A program made the translations under genes and the position numbers. Below, piece after piece: positions 24,112-35,939 of a DNA stretch of 64,000 nucleotides. The DNA is from Panicum virgatum (Eukaryota; Streptophyta; Magnoliopsida; Poales; Poaceae): the NCBI RefSeq assembly GCF_016808335.1, contig NC_053141.1, positions 24,976,261 to 25,040,260 of the forward strand. Direction: 5' to 3'. Below the pieces are notes generated by a model. That model did no database searches. It was not told the DNA's origin and saw nothing but the letters and a program-made list of their open reading frames with translations. How positions within the stretch are numbered: position 1 is the stretch's first letter; every line of letters starts with the position of its first letter.

Positions 24112-24654
24112 ATGGCAGGAGATGGTGATGATGAAGCAAAGATCCCTATAGATTTCAATGAATGTGTCAGCCGGGAAGAGCTTGAGGCGGCCAACAAGCT
24201 GATGCTAGAAAAGATGGATGAAACGGTCCATAAGTCGGTCCATGACATGATCAGTTCCTTGGAGCTTGGCAATACTTATGAGAGGTTGGATCGACGGTTG
24301 TCCGACATCGTTGACAAACTTGCTGCATTGGAGACACATCCACAACAGCAGCAACAGGAACCACCACCGTCGCCGCCTCCACATTTTCCAGATAATGCGG
24401 TGTTTGATGAACATGGCAATTATGATGAAGCAGCCACCAGAGACTTACGCCTACGATGCCGCCGTCGCCAGAACACGGAAGGTATGAGTTTTGGTGCTCC
24501 ACACCGTCACCAAGGTAATAACAATTGTGTTCCTGATGACACTTATGCTAAGATTAAGTTTACCATACCATCTTTTTCGGGTCATTATGATGCTGAGGGA
24601 TATCTTGATTGGGAGATGACAATAGAACAAAAATTTGCTTCCCATTGCCTCTGA
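24112..24654 (+). CDS. Truncated Ty3/gypsy-type gag protein
   Basis: This is a 180-aa frame beginning with ATG in a good context. The N-terminal half is helical and charged (REELEAANKLMLEKM near residues 23-37, then SSLELGNTYERLDRRL). It is followed by a Gln/Pro-rich linker (PQQQQQEPPPSPPP near 80-93) and a start-of-capsid motif (KIKFTIPSFSGHYDAEGYL near 147-165, WEMTIEQKF just after). The motif pair 'IPxFSG..D.E.YLxWE' is what grass gypsy gag proteins show at the start of the capsid domain. The stop at 24652 falls inside that domain. Frame remnants continue (KDELKLLSSLNTLG), so the protein was once longer. No zinc knuckle is seen. Confidence 0.7.
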   Translation: MAGDGDDEAKIPIDFNECVSREELEAANKLMLEKMDETVHKSVHDMISSLELGNTYERLDRRLSDIVDKLAALETHPQQQQQEPPPSPPPHFPDNAVFDEHGNYDEAATRDLRLRCRRRQNTEGMSFGAPHRHQGNNNCVPDDTYAKIKFTIPSFSGHYDAEGYLDWEMTIEQKFASHCL

Positions 24655-25053
24655 AAAAGATGAACTCAAATTGTTGTCTTCTTTAAATACTTTGGGTTAT
24701 ATAGAATTCGACAATCTTTGTACTCTAAGTAGTTTGAAGGAGAAATTTATATGTGCTGAATTGCCATGATTGCATCGATGTATAAATCATTTTATTGGGT
24801 GATATAATTGTAAAGGAGAGTATATGGTGCATCATGTCTATATGTGCTCAAATCTGAAATCTCATTTGGTTGTGCAAGAATTTGATCAAATAGAAGATTG
24901 CAATAACATTAATCATATCTTGTCAACATCCCCTAGTTTTGTTTTAAAAAAATAGGTTAACTTTCAAGAAGGGGAGTGATATTGGTTACTACCTACAACC
25001 CGTCCTCCAACTAAACTCAAACCGAGGATGGTTTGCTGTCAAGAAGGGGAGGA

Positions 25054-26112
25054 TGATGAGGACATGACACCTATGGATATGACCATGATAGTTAAATACA
25101 AGACTGATAGTGAATCATTGCGAACATCATAACTCAGTCATCTGGAGTGTGATTGAGGTCCATGAGCTCTTAATGGAAAGATTATTTGATAATCTTTCAA
25201 ATAAATCTGGTCCCACCTCAATATCTCGTCTGTAAGGTCTTCAAATCATCAAGACATTCCACCATTATTTCTGCCGGGAGCTACGTCGTTGTCATGGGCC
25301 TAATATTCACCCTTGGGATCCTGGCCCAAGTTGGAGCACAATCCAGGGAGGTAGAGAACATACAAAAGAATCTCTTTGATATCCTCCCCCTTGGGCACCA
25401 CCTTAGCAGACCAGCAAGGGCACCCCAGTCAAGGTGGAGGCCCAAACCGATTCAACTTCGAGTCTGATACGGAGTCCAAGAGCAGTCAGTACTAAAACGG
25501 ACGCCCAGGTTGCAAATAGAGTCGGATTTGGATATTCTTCATATGGCTGGAAAGATAATTCAAAGGCACTTCTAATGACACCAGTTTCAAGCCCAAATTC
25601 AATAGGAGTCGATAGAAATCATCCGAGGAAGTTAATGTCTAGTTTTTGTCCTGGCGCTGTGACGCCGTCTTTCGGTCTTTGGGCCTTGTATCGTGTTGGA
25701 GCCCATTAGGGGTGCATCCAGGGGGTCTTGCACGAACCTAGGGAGTTTATTAGCAGCTGCCACAGCCTTGTTAGGGTTTGGGTTTTGCTTAGATTATTCT
25801 GTCAAGAACAGTTCCGCCGCCATGTCGGCTTTTGAGACTCCAACTTGTGAGATTAATCATACATCTGCAGAGTCACTTCAATTGAGATGCGTTCTTTCGA
25901 GTTCTTGCTTGTGTTCTTCATTGTACTTGTAGGGATTAGCTTTAGTGGAGAGGTCAACTAGGTTGTGACACGGTTGATAACTAGAGGAGTTGTGGTGCTA
26001 AGATTGCTGGGTTCGGGTTTTAGGATCTGAAGCCGGATCGGTGTGTCACGCTCCGCCTACAACGAGAGTTATCCAGAACATGACGGAAGATCTGGAACCC
26101 AAGTTCCCATCA
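25054..26112 (+). repeat. 3' LTR of the gag-only element
   Basis: The 1059-bp right direct repeat directly follows a polypurine tract (25042-25053). It ends GTTCCCATCA, next to the resumed host LTR sequence (cacagaaataac). Confidence 0.85.
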
Positions 26113-27210
26113 CACAGAAATAACACCCCAAAGTACATCGATGCGGAATTACAAATGAAATGCAAGAACTCAAAGTAGTGAGGCAAACCACAATGGAGAC
26201 ATGAGGATTTGTTTCCCGAAGTTCAGATTCACCACCGTGAATCCTATGTCTCCGTTGAGGAACTCGTTGGGCGTGAGTCTCTTTCAACTCGATCATTGGA
26301 GTTGGGTCTCTTTCAACTACTTCCTCATTTCCACTATCTTGATCCTTTCCACCATGGAGGCAAGATCACGCCCGCACAAACTTGCCGCTGCTCACCACAC
26401 CGTCTGGAGCTAGCCGACGACACCTAGCCGTCTAGGAGGCAATCCTCCTAGAGTAACAAATGCAAAATTTGAAAGCTTTGACAAATCCCAAATGCTCAAG
26501 CTATGATTGCTCACTTGCTACTCAAAATGCAGCTCTCACAATGCTCAACAATCTCACACTTGCTCAATCTCTCAACCCAACTAAAAAAATATGCAATCTA
26601 GTTAGCACAACTAACAAAGAGTGTTGGGGAGAGCTAGCTGGTCAAGAAATTGCTTCTGGAAGCACAAGAATAGCCAAGGAACCAGCAGCCCTCGAAGGAC
26701 AGGGCTGAGGGGTATAAATACCCCACTCACAGTGTAGACCGGTGCCCAGACCGGGCTGTTCTAATGAACTAGCCGTTGCACCCATACTGGTCTGGGCCAG
26801 AGAAGCCCTAACTCATGTTTAGGTGCTCCACTTGGTCCACCAACGGAGGAGAATCGGATGAATCACCAACATTTGGATAGAATATATGGCCATATTGCTC
26901 AAAGTACCCAGAGCCACATATCCCTGAACCCTATTCTCCACAGATGGAATCTCTGTCTCTGGTGGTGAAGGAGAAATGGGTGAGCGAGCCGGCTGCAATT
27001 CATTGCATTGTGCATCATTTTAACTGAATCTCTTTCTTTCTTGCTGGCCGCCATTGCCTTTGTTGCTCTACCTCAATGTCTCTCTGGCTCTTGCACATCC
27101 CAACAAACAAATTGATGAGCTTCTTGATTGGAGAGGAAGAACCGTGTTGGTGCCTGTGGTGCTCAGGCCGTGACTGGTCAGACCAATCCTAGGAACCGGT
27201 CAGACCGATC

Positions 27211-28629
27211 CTAGGAACCGGTCAGACTGGCCCTAGTCTGAGCAGCGGGCGAATGCTGCTGCTGATCTCCCTCACTCTGAATTTCTTCTTCTACTGCTGC
27301 TGCAGCTGGAGGAGATGGAAGCCTGGGATTCTTGTTCACTGGAGGCCTCAAAGATTTGTGCTTTACATCATTTGGAAATTTGGTGTCTGTCACTTTCTTG
27401 ATCATGTACATGATGTAAGGGCTATAGCTGCAGATTTTCTGAGGATTCTCTGAGAGAAGCTTTATTTCTTGCCAAATAAAATCCTCCACACTGAACTGTG
27501 GTGCTCCTAGCCTCATGGCAGCCATCAAGTTCCTCTAAAAAAGGGTCACATCAAAGGGGTTTCCATCTCTAGGGGTTAAGGTCTTTCTGAACAGTCTATT
27601 TAGGAGCCCATAGTAAGTATAAAGTCCATTCACTTTGCCCCAGCTACCTCTCATATTCTTTGGATACATAAAGTGCATATCTCTAGTTTCAAGTACACCA
27701 GCATCATGGAGCTTTGGATATTCTAAGTCAGCATCTCCTAGGTGAAAGAGAGCAACAAAGTCTGGAAACGTAATCTGATATGTCTCTTCTTCTGTCATCC
27801 AAAATATGGCTCTTTCACCATTGTGGTGTCCAAAGAACACTATGGCATGGAACTAAACAATGATTTCTTTGTTCCACCCATGCCTGAAACCCATAAGATG
27901 TTTGATTCTTTTCTCCTCATAAGTAGCCATGACTTCATTGAAAATGGCATTACTCTTCCTTTCCATGTATTCCCAATCTACATACTGTGCCTCATGAGTA
28001 ATCTTGGACTTTTTCATAATGACAGTAGTGTAGAAGTCCTGCTGGAAGCGACTCCAGAATCTGAGATCCCTGGTAGTCCTAGGCTCACTGTAAAGATTTT
28101 CTCTCCTAAGCCTTTTCACTATTTCTATCATCCCATCCCCATAATAATTTGTTTGAGCTGTGCCATAGGCATATCTAGGCCTGAAAACTACAAGCATAGT
28201 AGTGTCACCTGCATTCTCCTCATCTCCATCATCCTCTTCCTCTTCACCTTCTTCCTCTTCTTCTTCTTCACTTTCCTCCTGAGCTAGGCCCTTTCCATGC
28301 CTCCGCTCAACCCTGTATGATTCATCCTCAACATCATCATCACTGTTAGAGTTGTCACTGTCTCCTTCTACAATATCACCTGCTGCTGCTCTCTTCTACC
28401 CTCTAGGCCTCAAGACTCTACCGCTGACCACATTTGCCTAGCTAGAACCACCCTCATCAGCATTAGCCATGTGAACATCAGTAGAATCATGCTGATGCTT
28501 TGTCCTCCTCTCATGACTGCCTATCATCTTGCTTCTTATCCTGGGTCCAAGAAGATGTACAATAGATGTATAAGGACACAGGAAATGATTTGCTTTAGAA
28601 AGAGAATGATTAGGAACAAAATGAAGCAA
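27211..28629 (-). pseudogene. Plant transposon-protein (Transposase_32-like) ORF with only TAG stops
   Basis: One minus-strand frame runs 473 codons with four internal stops, all TAG (28438-28440, 28396-28398, 27853-27855, 27535-27537), and ends at a fifth TAG (27211-27213). Its parts are a basic/His N-terminus (GSHERRTKHQHDS), an acidic Glu/Asp run (about 28340-28215), then a folded region with LVVFRPRYAYGT, DLRFWSRFQQDFYTTV, ERAIFWMTEEETYQI, DFVALFHLGDAD, YTYYGLLNRLFRKTL and LMAAMRLGAPQFSVEDFI. These phrases resemble the 'putative plant transposon protein' family (Transposase_32 / Athila ORF1-like, from memory). It lies just upstream (minus sense) of the 3' LTR, the place where SIRE elements carry their envelope-like gene. 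Function unknown. Confidence 0.7.
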
Positions 28630-31049
28630 TTGGGTCTGTTCTGGGTAGACCGGTCAGACCGTTTTGGGCAGCTGGTCAGACCGGTCACCCCCAGAACAGA
28701 GCCAATGGCCTCAATCCAATCTCCCAGCAAGAATTTGATCATGAAAAAATTTGCATGAGGTCTAGAATAATCCTAGGATAAGATATATTGAGTATTTTTC
28801 ACAGAATCACGACTTAGGGATTCATTGGGCTGACCGGTCGGGCTAGTCTAAGCCTAGGTTGTGAAATTGCTCAAAATACTCAATAAAAGTGAATGACCTT
28901 CTAGGAACAAGTTCTAGGATGTTGCAGAAGATGTTTTACTAGAGGGATTTTGAATCTATGGCCTAGATAAGTAGATTGAGACGAACCATGCCATAGAGTA
29001 GCTTTAGGGCCGAGATTAGGAGCTGAAATCAAAGAACAAGCTTGGGAAAGCGGTCAGGCCAGTGAAACAATTCAAATCCCCAAAGGAATCGTCCTCCTTG
29101 GTTGCAACTCGAGATCGCCAATGGGGGGTGCCTTGTGCACGAGGGAGAGAGAGGTGGATGAAAGGGTGTCGGTGGAGGGGTGAAAGAGATAAGATTTTTA
29201 CTGTGTGGCCCGTGAAGGGGTAAAAGTAACTGCCCAGGGTAGACCGGTCAGACCGGTCGGTTGCCCCCTGGCAACTACGAGTTGAAGTCCAAAGTGATGT
29301 TTCTCTCCGAAGAATTTTGAGATCATTTCTAGGCTATGAAACTTGATAGATATAGATGATAATTCCATTGTTCCAAGATTTTCTTGATACTTTCAAGAGA
29401 ATGAGAGAGAGAGATTTTGAAATTTATGGACTTGAGGAAATTTCACCATTTGTGACTAGCCAACAAGCAATCAAGAATAACAATAGTCACAAATGGCTCA
29501 ATCCAGTCACAAAGAGCAAAAACCAAATTCTATCTTATACAATCACACTTCCTATCATGCTAGTGGAATTTGAAAGAACCTATTCTATGCCACACAAGGT
29601 ATGAAAATGCACACACTAGCAAGATAGAATGGCCTAGATGCACAAACGTAAGACATGTGTTCAAGAAGCCATATCTTTGCCATTTTGCCAAGAACCATGT
29701 GCAACTTTAAGTATTAAATCCTACTTTTCTTGTTCTCATGAATTTTCAATTTCGTCACAACACAAGAAAGCAAACGAGGCTAATTGCACATGTCTCTAGT
29801 TTCACTTTAGTGATCCTTCTTAATGTAGGAAGAATTAGGATCATTAAAGATGAAACCTCACAATATAGGCTAAATTCCTCAATTCTTAGTGCACATGCAT
29901 GGATATATGGAAGGCAAGCTCATATGCACTAATTTAGTCAACTAAGTCCAACTCAAGGAATTTAAACTATATTATGAAGAGTAGCTAAGCAAGGGTTAGT
30001 AACAAACCAAACGACAAGAGTGTAGGAATGTTACAACTTTTACTTTTGAGCACAAGATAGCATACTCCAACTTGAGAGTTTTCTAACTCTCTTTATTGAG
30101 ACTACAAATTCACTAGAAGAAAATGTTAATCCCAAGTTGACACAAATTTGAGAATAAGCTCCCCCTTAACGCTTAAGATTTTGAATGTCTTAAATGCAAA
30201 GCACTTTATCCAGTTAGGGACATGAGAAGGCTTATTCATGGATTTGCTCAAAGCACACACAAATAATATTCAATAATAGAAATTGTGCTTGGATGCTTAC
30301 TGTCACTTTGAATGTTCCCAAACTTGTACCAAGGGTGAGAATACACTTCAATATATTCTTGATAAGCATTTTCCTCACTACCACAACACAACTGTGCTGC
30401 TCTAGGCCAGACCGGTCAGGCCGGTCTATCCAGAGACAGGTTGCCAAGAGCCCAAGGCCGGAACATCTGGCATGGGGCCATCATCCGACATGTACTAGAG
30501 GCAAACTGACTGATAGGCCGGATCATCCAACCTAGGATTGGATCATTCAACCCTGTACATGATCAGCTCTGAAATTGTGTTGTTTCAAATGTTTTGTCTT
30601 GGTGGATCTCATGATGCGATCTTTGTTTCCTGTATATCCAAGACAAATTCTCTACTAGAGAAATATTAAAAGCATCACATGGAACATAGGGAATTAATAA
30701 CACAGAAAATGAACCTAAGTCACTTTCAAATGTATCGCAACTAGAATTGTGATACACTTATGTTCACGAGGATCTAAGAGTGACTCAAGTATGACAGTTA
30801 GCACAAAGTACCGAGATGCCATTGGAGTAAAAATTTCATCAATTTAGCTTTACACTTGGTTAAATCTTGAGTCATGTCATTTTTGCCACAAACCAAGTCT
30901 CCAATGCATCATCATTTTCCTACAAGCTCAGCAAGTACCTTTTGGTACCCAAACCTTGTTGGGTCAGTCCAAGTTAGTTAAAAGATGCTTAGGAACCCAA
31001 ATAGCCCTTATGCTAATTCGAGGAGAGATAATCACTATAATAGCACAAG
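28630..31049 (-). other. Non-coding interior of the SIRE-like element (pol missing)
   Basis: There is no recognisable protease, integrase or RT on either strand. The right edge (about 30900-31050) still carries the phrase that follows gag in SIRE elements (NKVWVPKG on the minus strand near 30950). The rest is AT-rich filler with CCGGTC clusters (28650, 28680, 28834, 29245, 30410) and polypurine-complement patches (ctcccccttaac near 30160). Deletion of pol between about 30900 and 28630 is the simplest reading. Confidence 0.55.
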
Positions 31050-32704
31050 TACCTGCCTGGTCCTTCCTAAGCTTAGTGAAATCATAATGGACAAGGTTTC
31101 AGGTTCGTGCGTTACCTTTTGGACAATCCTTACCAAGGTGCCCCTTTTCTCTACATGTGTAACAAGTGCGATGTTTTTGCTTTTCTTAACTCAACATCAT
31201 CCCAAGAGCTTTGCACTTGCTTAAATTTGGGCATTACTTTTGAATTCATGACTTGCTTGCTCTTGTAGGAATGAGGCTGGGCTTTCTGGGCACCAACTAG
31301 TCTGATCAGTCTAGGGTGACCGATCTGAACGGTCGGGTCAGACATGACCTCACTTTGCTGAATAGGGCATGCTGCAAAAAGGTGACCTTTTTCTTTGCAT
31401 TTGAAGCACACCCTTATTCTAGCACGTTGCTTTTCCTTTCTTGAAGGCTTTGTCTTATTCTTGAATTCCATAGGACATGTGGATACCTTTTGTCCCATGT
31501 TTGACTTCTTGACTTGAACAAGATTTCTCACTTTGGCTTGACCTTGTTGAGGAGCAGAGGTAGTGACGTTTGAACCCTTCTCAAGCTTCTTCACTATGTC
31601 AGCACAGTTATCTTGAGAAGGTTGCACTTGACCTTTGCTCTTCAACTTGGTCATCTCCAATTTTAGCTCTTCGACCTCTCGCTTGAGTTTATCATTTTCT
31701 TCCGCGATGAGGCCATCACAATATTCTGCAACAACATGCTCAACACAAGAATTTGTTGCTTGGGAGCAACATGGTTTATCACAAGATAACATAATTGTAG
31801 CTTGTGAGCATGTGCATGTGTATGTAAGAGGTTGATAGAATTTTACCGATGTTATTACATCCTCATGAGCAACTTCTAGCATAGCATGTGATTCTGCAAG
31901 CTTCTCATAGAAATTTTCAAGTTCCTTATGAGTGCCTTGTAAAGCCCCACACTCGCTAGTGAAACTCTCAAATTGAGCCTTGAGCATTTAATTTTCTTTC
32001 TCCAATGATGTTATACAAACAACTGAGTTAGTAGCATTAGCATAATCATTGGACAATTCATGATACCTATGGACCAAAGAAGCTTGTTCTAGTTTGATCT
32101 TCTCAAGCTCTTGAGTTAGAGTCTTGACAATTTCAATTCCTTGATCCTCATCCTCCTTGTTCTTTTCATTGATTTTGGCCATCAAGCACTTGTGATCAAC
32201 ATCACTGGAAGATGTTGACTTTGTTGAAGCTTGTGCTTGTCTTGATCGCCTCCAAGAGCACTTCTTGCTCTTTTCCTTCTGGTCCCTGGTCAGACCGGTC
32301 TGACCGGTCACCGGTCTGACCGGTTCCAATAGGGAACCAGCAGACTTAGTTGATTCTGCTCCTTGATCTTCTGGAGGAGTCACAAGAGGGTGAGTGTGTG
32401 TTGTTGTTGTAGTACACTCCTTCAATGACTCCTCTTCTTCTTCTTGATCATCATCGTCACTATCTTCTTCACATATAGCCTCAAGGAATTTCCAAAGACG
32501 ATGAGCATCAATTCATGTCTCTTGCAATTTATCCTCCTTGTATATGAGATCTGAAAGTTCTCTGTCCATGTTCTTAAACAAGAGGTTAACGACACAATGA
32601 TTGCAAGTTAAGCATTTCATCTCCTCAATTGACAATTTGAATAAATTGTCAAAGTCATTGGGAAGAATACTTGATTTGACAATCCGCTCAAAGGAACAAC
32701 CCAT
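31050..32704 (-). pseudogene. SIRE-type copia gag relic with two zinc knuckles
   Basis: Read on the minus strand from 32704: CLTCNHCVVNLLFKN, an Asp/Glu-rich patch, then a long Lys/Glu-rich coiled coil (TLTQELEKIKLEQASL; NDKLKREVEELKLEMTKL). A first CCHC zinc knuckle follows (CFKCKEKGHLFAACP, about 31415-31371). A second knuckle (CYTCREKGHLGKDC, about 31175-31130) is in a shifted frame. A TAA splits the coiled coil at 31985-31987, another stop lies near 32511, and an indel precedes the second knuckle. Long coiled coils plus two knuckles are typical of SIRE/Maximus gag. The capsid core upstream is largely missing between 32704 and the LTR. Confidence 0.8.
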
Positions 32705-32856
32705 GGTCCTTAAAACATTAAGTATATGAACTGACCAATAAGAGTAGTTTGAGTCATCTGGAGAAAGCGGCTCAAACGATACCTCACAAGTAGTCGATAT
32801 CGTGATTCTCCAAGCGGTGAAGCTTCAATCCAGAGACCAAAGCTCTAATACAAATT

Positions 32857-34908
32857 GAAAGGACCTCGGATGTTGCCTAGAGGGAGGGGGTGAATAGGCA
32901 TACAATTAAATTCTGCAAATTGAAATACTAAGGCACTCTGTCAGTACAAAGACCAGTCAGACCGGTAAGGCACCGGTCTGACTGGTCTAACACTTAGGAT
33001 CCGAGACAGAACAAATCAACCGGTCAGATCGGTTGGGGTGGCCGGTCAAACCGGTCACTCGCAGAACCTGCACAAATATCAGAGTTTCTCCCCTCCTCAA
33101 GCTCTAGCACAAATACAACTTGGTGTATTGTTCCTGCAGGTGAATATAAATGTATTGCAAGTCCCTGCACACAAAGAAACAACACCCAAAGTAGATCGAT
33201 GCGGAATTACAAATGAAATCCAATAACTCAAAGTAGTGAGGCAAACCACAATGGACACACGAGGATTTGTTTCCTGAAGTTCAGATTCACCACCGTGAAT
33301 CCTACGTCGCCGATGAGGAACTCGTTGGGCATGAGTCTCTTTCAACTCGATCCCTTGAGTTGGGTCTCTTTCAACCACTTCCTCATTTCCACTATCTTGA
33401 TCCTTTCCACCAAGGGGGAAGGATCACGCCCGCACAAACTTGCCGCTGCTCACCACACTGTTGGGCGCCAGCCGGCGACACCTAGCCGTCTAGGAGGCAA
33501 TCCTCCAAGAGTAACAAATGCAAATTTGAGGGTCTCAAGTGCTCAAGCTATGGTTGCTCACTTGCTGCTCAAAATGCAGCTCTCACAATGCTCAACAATC
33601 TCACACTTGCTCAATCTCTCAACCCAACTAAAAAAATATGCAATCCAGTTAGCACAACTCACAAAGAGTGTTGGAGAGAGCTAGCTGGTCAAGAAATTGC
33701 TTCAGGAAGCTCAAGAATAGCCAAGGAACCAGCAGCCCTCGAAGGAGAGGGCTGAGGGGTATAAATACCCCACTCACAAAAACTAGCCATTGCTTGTCAG
33801 TGCAGACCAGTCAGACCGGTCTGTTCAAATGAACTAGCCATTGCACCCAGACCGGTCAGACCGGTCAGGGCTATTGAAGCCCAAACCCAAGTTTAGGTGC
33901 TCCACTTGGTCCACCAAGTCAACACTTGATCATCCAAGTAACATAAAGTCAGTTCTCAGGGGTTTTCTCTCAGGATTCTTAGTTGGGTGTCCTATGAGCA
34001 CTTTTGACCGAGTCAAACAATCAATGTTACATCCCTCTTGATAGTATGGCATACCTATAGATTAAATATCAAACATATTTCAACCACTTGAGAATTAAAT
34101 TGCTTCAGCTTTGCCATACTTTGACTTTCTCATCTTTGGGATTCCAACATTGCATAATATTCTTTTGAGCAAATCCATACTTGAGCTAGTGACTTAGAGT
34201 TCCAAATCATTTTGCAAATCTGTCCTTGAATACTCAAGTCACTCCAATAAAGTATTTGATGCATTGCATTGCTTCTCTCAATCAAGGCTTAGATATGATA
34301 CTTCGAACACCCCACGGATACTAGCTACTTCACCTTAGCAATTCGGACACATGGTAAGCCGTCGCTTCACCAAAGTTTGCTTAGTCCCTCACTCTAGTCA
34401 TCTCGGTTGGTTTCTTCATCACTTACCCTTGCCATGTTTGAGTCAAGCTTTGCACATCAACAATGAATTCCATATTTCATTCTCATATCTTCATTTCTTT
34501 GTCTTGCTTTGTAATCATGATTTGATAGACATATTGCATGCATTGCCAGCTTCCAAAGATAAGACCAATATGTAGCTCATAAGTTTTGTCTCTTCTTTTG
34601 CTTTACTCCATGAAGCCTTGCAACAATACTTTCAACAATCTATTTCTCAAATATGTTTCAAATATGTCAAGACAAAAATAGAAACCATTTGCTATCATTG
34701 CTTGAATACTTGTCTCTTCTTTCTTATTACAACATGTTTGACTTTGCCCAATAAGCTCCCTTTTATTTGATTCCTAAAAATATGAGTCAATACACAAATT
34801 GATGCGCAAATAAATCCCTACTCATGATATTTCAATTAAAGCATTAGTCCTTTAATCATGTTGTCATTCAATTCACCAAAACTCATTAGGGGCCTAGATG
34901 CACTTACA
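32857..34908 (-). repeat. 5' LTR of the SIRE-like minus element, with primer site
   Basis: On the minus strand the LTR starts TGTAAGTGCATCTAGGCCCC (rightmost end, 34908), a start common to SIRE/Maximus LTRs in grasses, and ends ...GGTCCTTTCA at 32857 (2052 bp). Just inside, the minus strand reads atttgtattagagctttgg, a decayed form of the tRNA-Met primer site (tggtatcagagc). A TATA-like tataaatacccc patch lies at about 33761. CCGGTC clusters occur near 32945-33055, 33815 and 33852-33868. Confidence 0.8.
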
Positions 34909-35935
34909 CTTACGCAGACTCGGGATCCCGCAGATCAAAGGAAGTATTTAAACAAGTAACTGAGGTAGAAAGTAAAGCTAGCGAGAAACTATAATTGAGA
35001 CGAGGAACTTACTCAAGATATATTCCTCCGAGGTGGATACAAAATATGGAGTAAGACCGAGAGCACTCGAGTCCTCTCCTTTTAGCTTGGTTTGCACCAA
35101 AGCTCTCACCTCACTCTCTCCCTATTCTAATACAAAGAGAGTAACAATTGAACACTCTTCTCAAGTGGATGGTGTGTTTTGGGAGTGAGGAGTGGAGCTC
35201 CTTTTATAGGGTCTTGACGTCGGTAACTTGGCCGGAGCTTCACTTGTACGCGAAGTATATTCTCTGCTTAACTTCCACGCGAAGAATGGAGGTGAGAAGC
35301 TAATGTGTGGGGCCGGCCGGCCTGGGGTTGCCATCAATTTCCCACCGCCTTCTCGTGGACGCTCCTGATTCATTCCTGAGGTAGGTAACAGTTGCTTAGC
35401 TTCAACGGTGGCAGTTAGGGGCCGGCCGACCTCACCTAGGCCGGCCGGCCTGGCTCTGGCTTGCCTCTGCCGTCCATTGTTCTGACACGTTCGTAGATGG
35501 TTGCATGTTGTCCCTCATGTCGGTTCGGGTCCTGATTCTTTGGTTAGTCATTGCAGGTGGACCCAATTGGATGGACTTGGTGCAAGCCTTTCAGTCTTAA
35601 CTTGTGATGCTTGTGCGAGACATGTCCCTCATGTCGGTTCGGGTCCTGATTCTTTGGTTAGTCATTGCAGGTGGACCCAATTGGATGGACTTGGTGCAAG
35701 CCTTTCAGTCTTAACTTGTGATGCTTGTGCGAGACAACAAGCTCTTTGCTTGATCTTGTGTTCAGGACCATCATTGTAAAGTTGCACGACGAATTTCCAC
35801 AGGGGGTAGGCCGGCCGGCCCTGGAATTCTCCCAATTTGGCTCATTTTTGTATATGTTGTACCTGAATTCAAATATTCACCAAAACATGTGGAACTCATC
35901 AATGTTAGTGGATTTAGTATTATTATGGTCCTGAA
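34909..35935 (+). repeat. Truncated family-X-type LTR
   Basis: The stretch shares landmarks in the same order with 1-1429: 'gaaagtaaagct', 'cctccgaggtgg', 'ccttttatag..tc', GGCCGGCCGGCC clusters at about 35311, 35440 and 35813, 'ggacgctcctgatt', and 'caccaaaacatgtggaact'. The start is lost at the SIRE-like boundary, and the end dissolves near 35935 at the CACTA sequence. It contains a 114-bp tandem duplication. Confidence 0.6.
35511..35738 (+). repeat. 114-bp tandem duplication
   Basis: The sequence starting tccctcatgtcggttcgg at 35511 is repeated exactly from 35625, and both copies end gtgcgagaca. Two identical copies with no visible differences indicate a recent event inside an otherwise degraded LTR. 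Confidence 0.9.
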
Positions 35936-35939
35936 AGTA

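Larger units (their letters stand above)
21945..26112 (+). mobile_element. Complete gag-only LTR retrotransposon (TR-GAG type)
   Basis: Two direct repeats, 21945-22990 and 25054-26112, both start TGATGAGGACATGACACC and end CCCATCA. The 5' LTR is followed by tggtaattagagac, a variant of the methionine-tRNA primer site. The 3' LTR is preceded by the polypurine tract agaaggggagga. Outside lie CACAA (left) and CACAG (right), one mismatch in five. The 2.06-kb interior holds one gag-like frame and no protease, RT, RNase H or integrase, so it must depend on another element. The insertion lies inside an LTR of the SIRE-like element, and the uninterrupted site is seen near 33170. Confidence 0.88.
21624..26861 (-). 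repeat. 3' LTR of the SIRE-like minus element, split by a gag-only element
   Basis: Positions 21624-21944 plus 26113-26861 match, in the same order, the LTR at 32857-33930: the 'gcctagaggg..ggtgaatagg' start, CCGGTC clusters, 'ctagcacaaatacaacttgg', 'gaaccagcagccctcgaagga' and 'ggtataaataccccactcac'. The match stops at 'ttggtccacca' (26861), so the remaining ~1 kb of this LTR (the start, on the minus strand) is missing. Its outer end has decayed (taaaagg for tgaaagg). ATTAC precedes it, against CTTAC after the partner LTR, four of five bases. Confidence 0.75.

Noticed and set aside
21945..26112. The paired repeats of about 1.05 kb as a simple segmental duplication
   Set aside because: TG/CA ends, primer site, polypurine tract and flanking CACA(A/G) identify them as LTRs.
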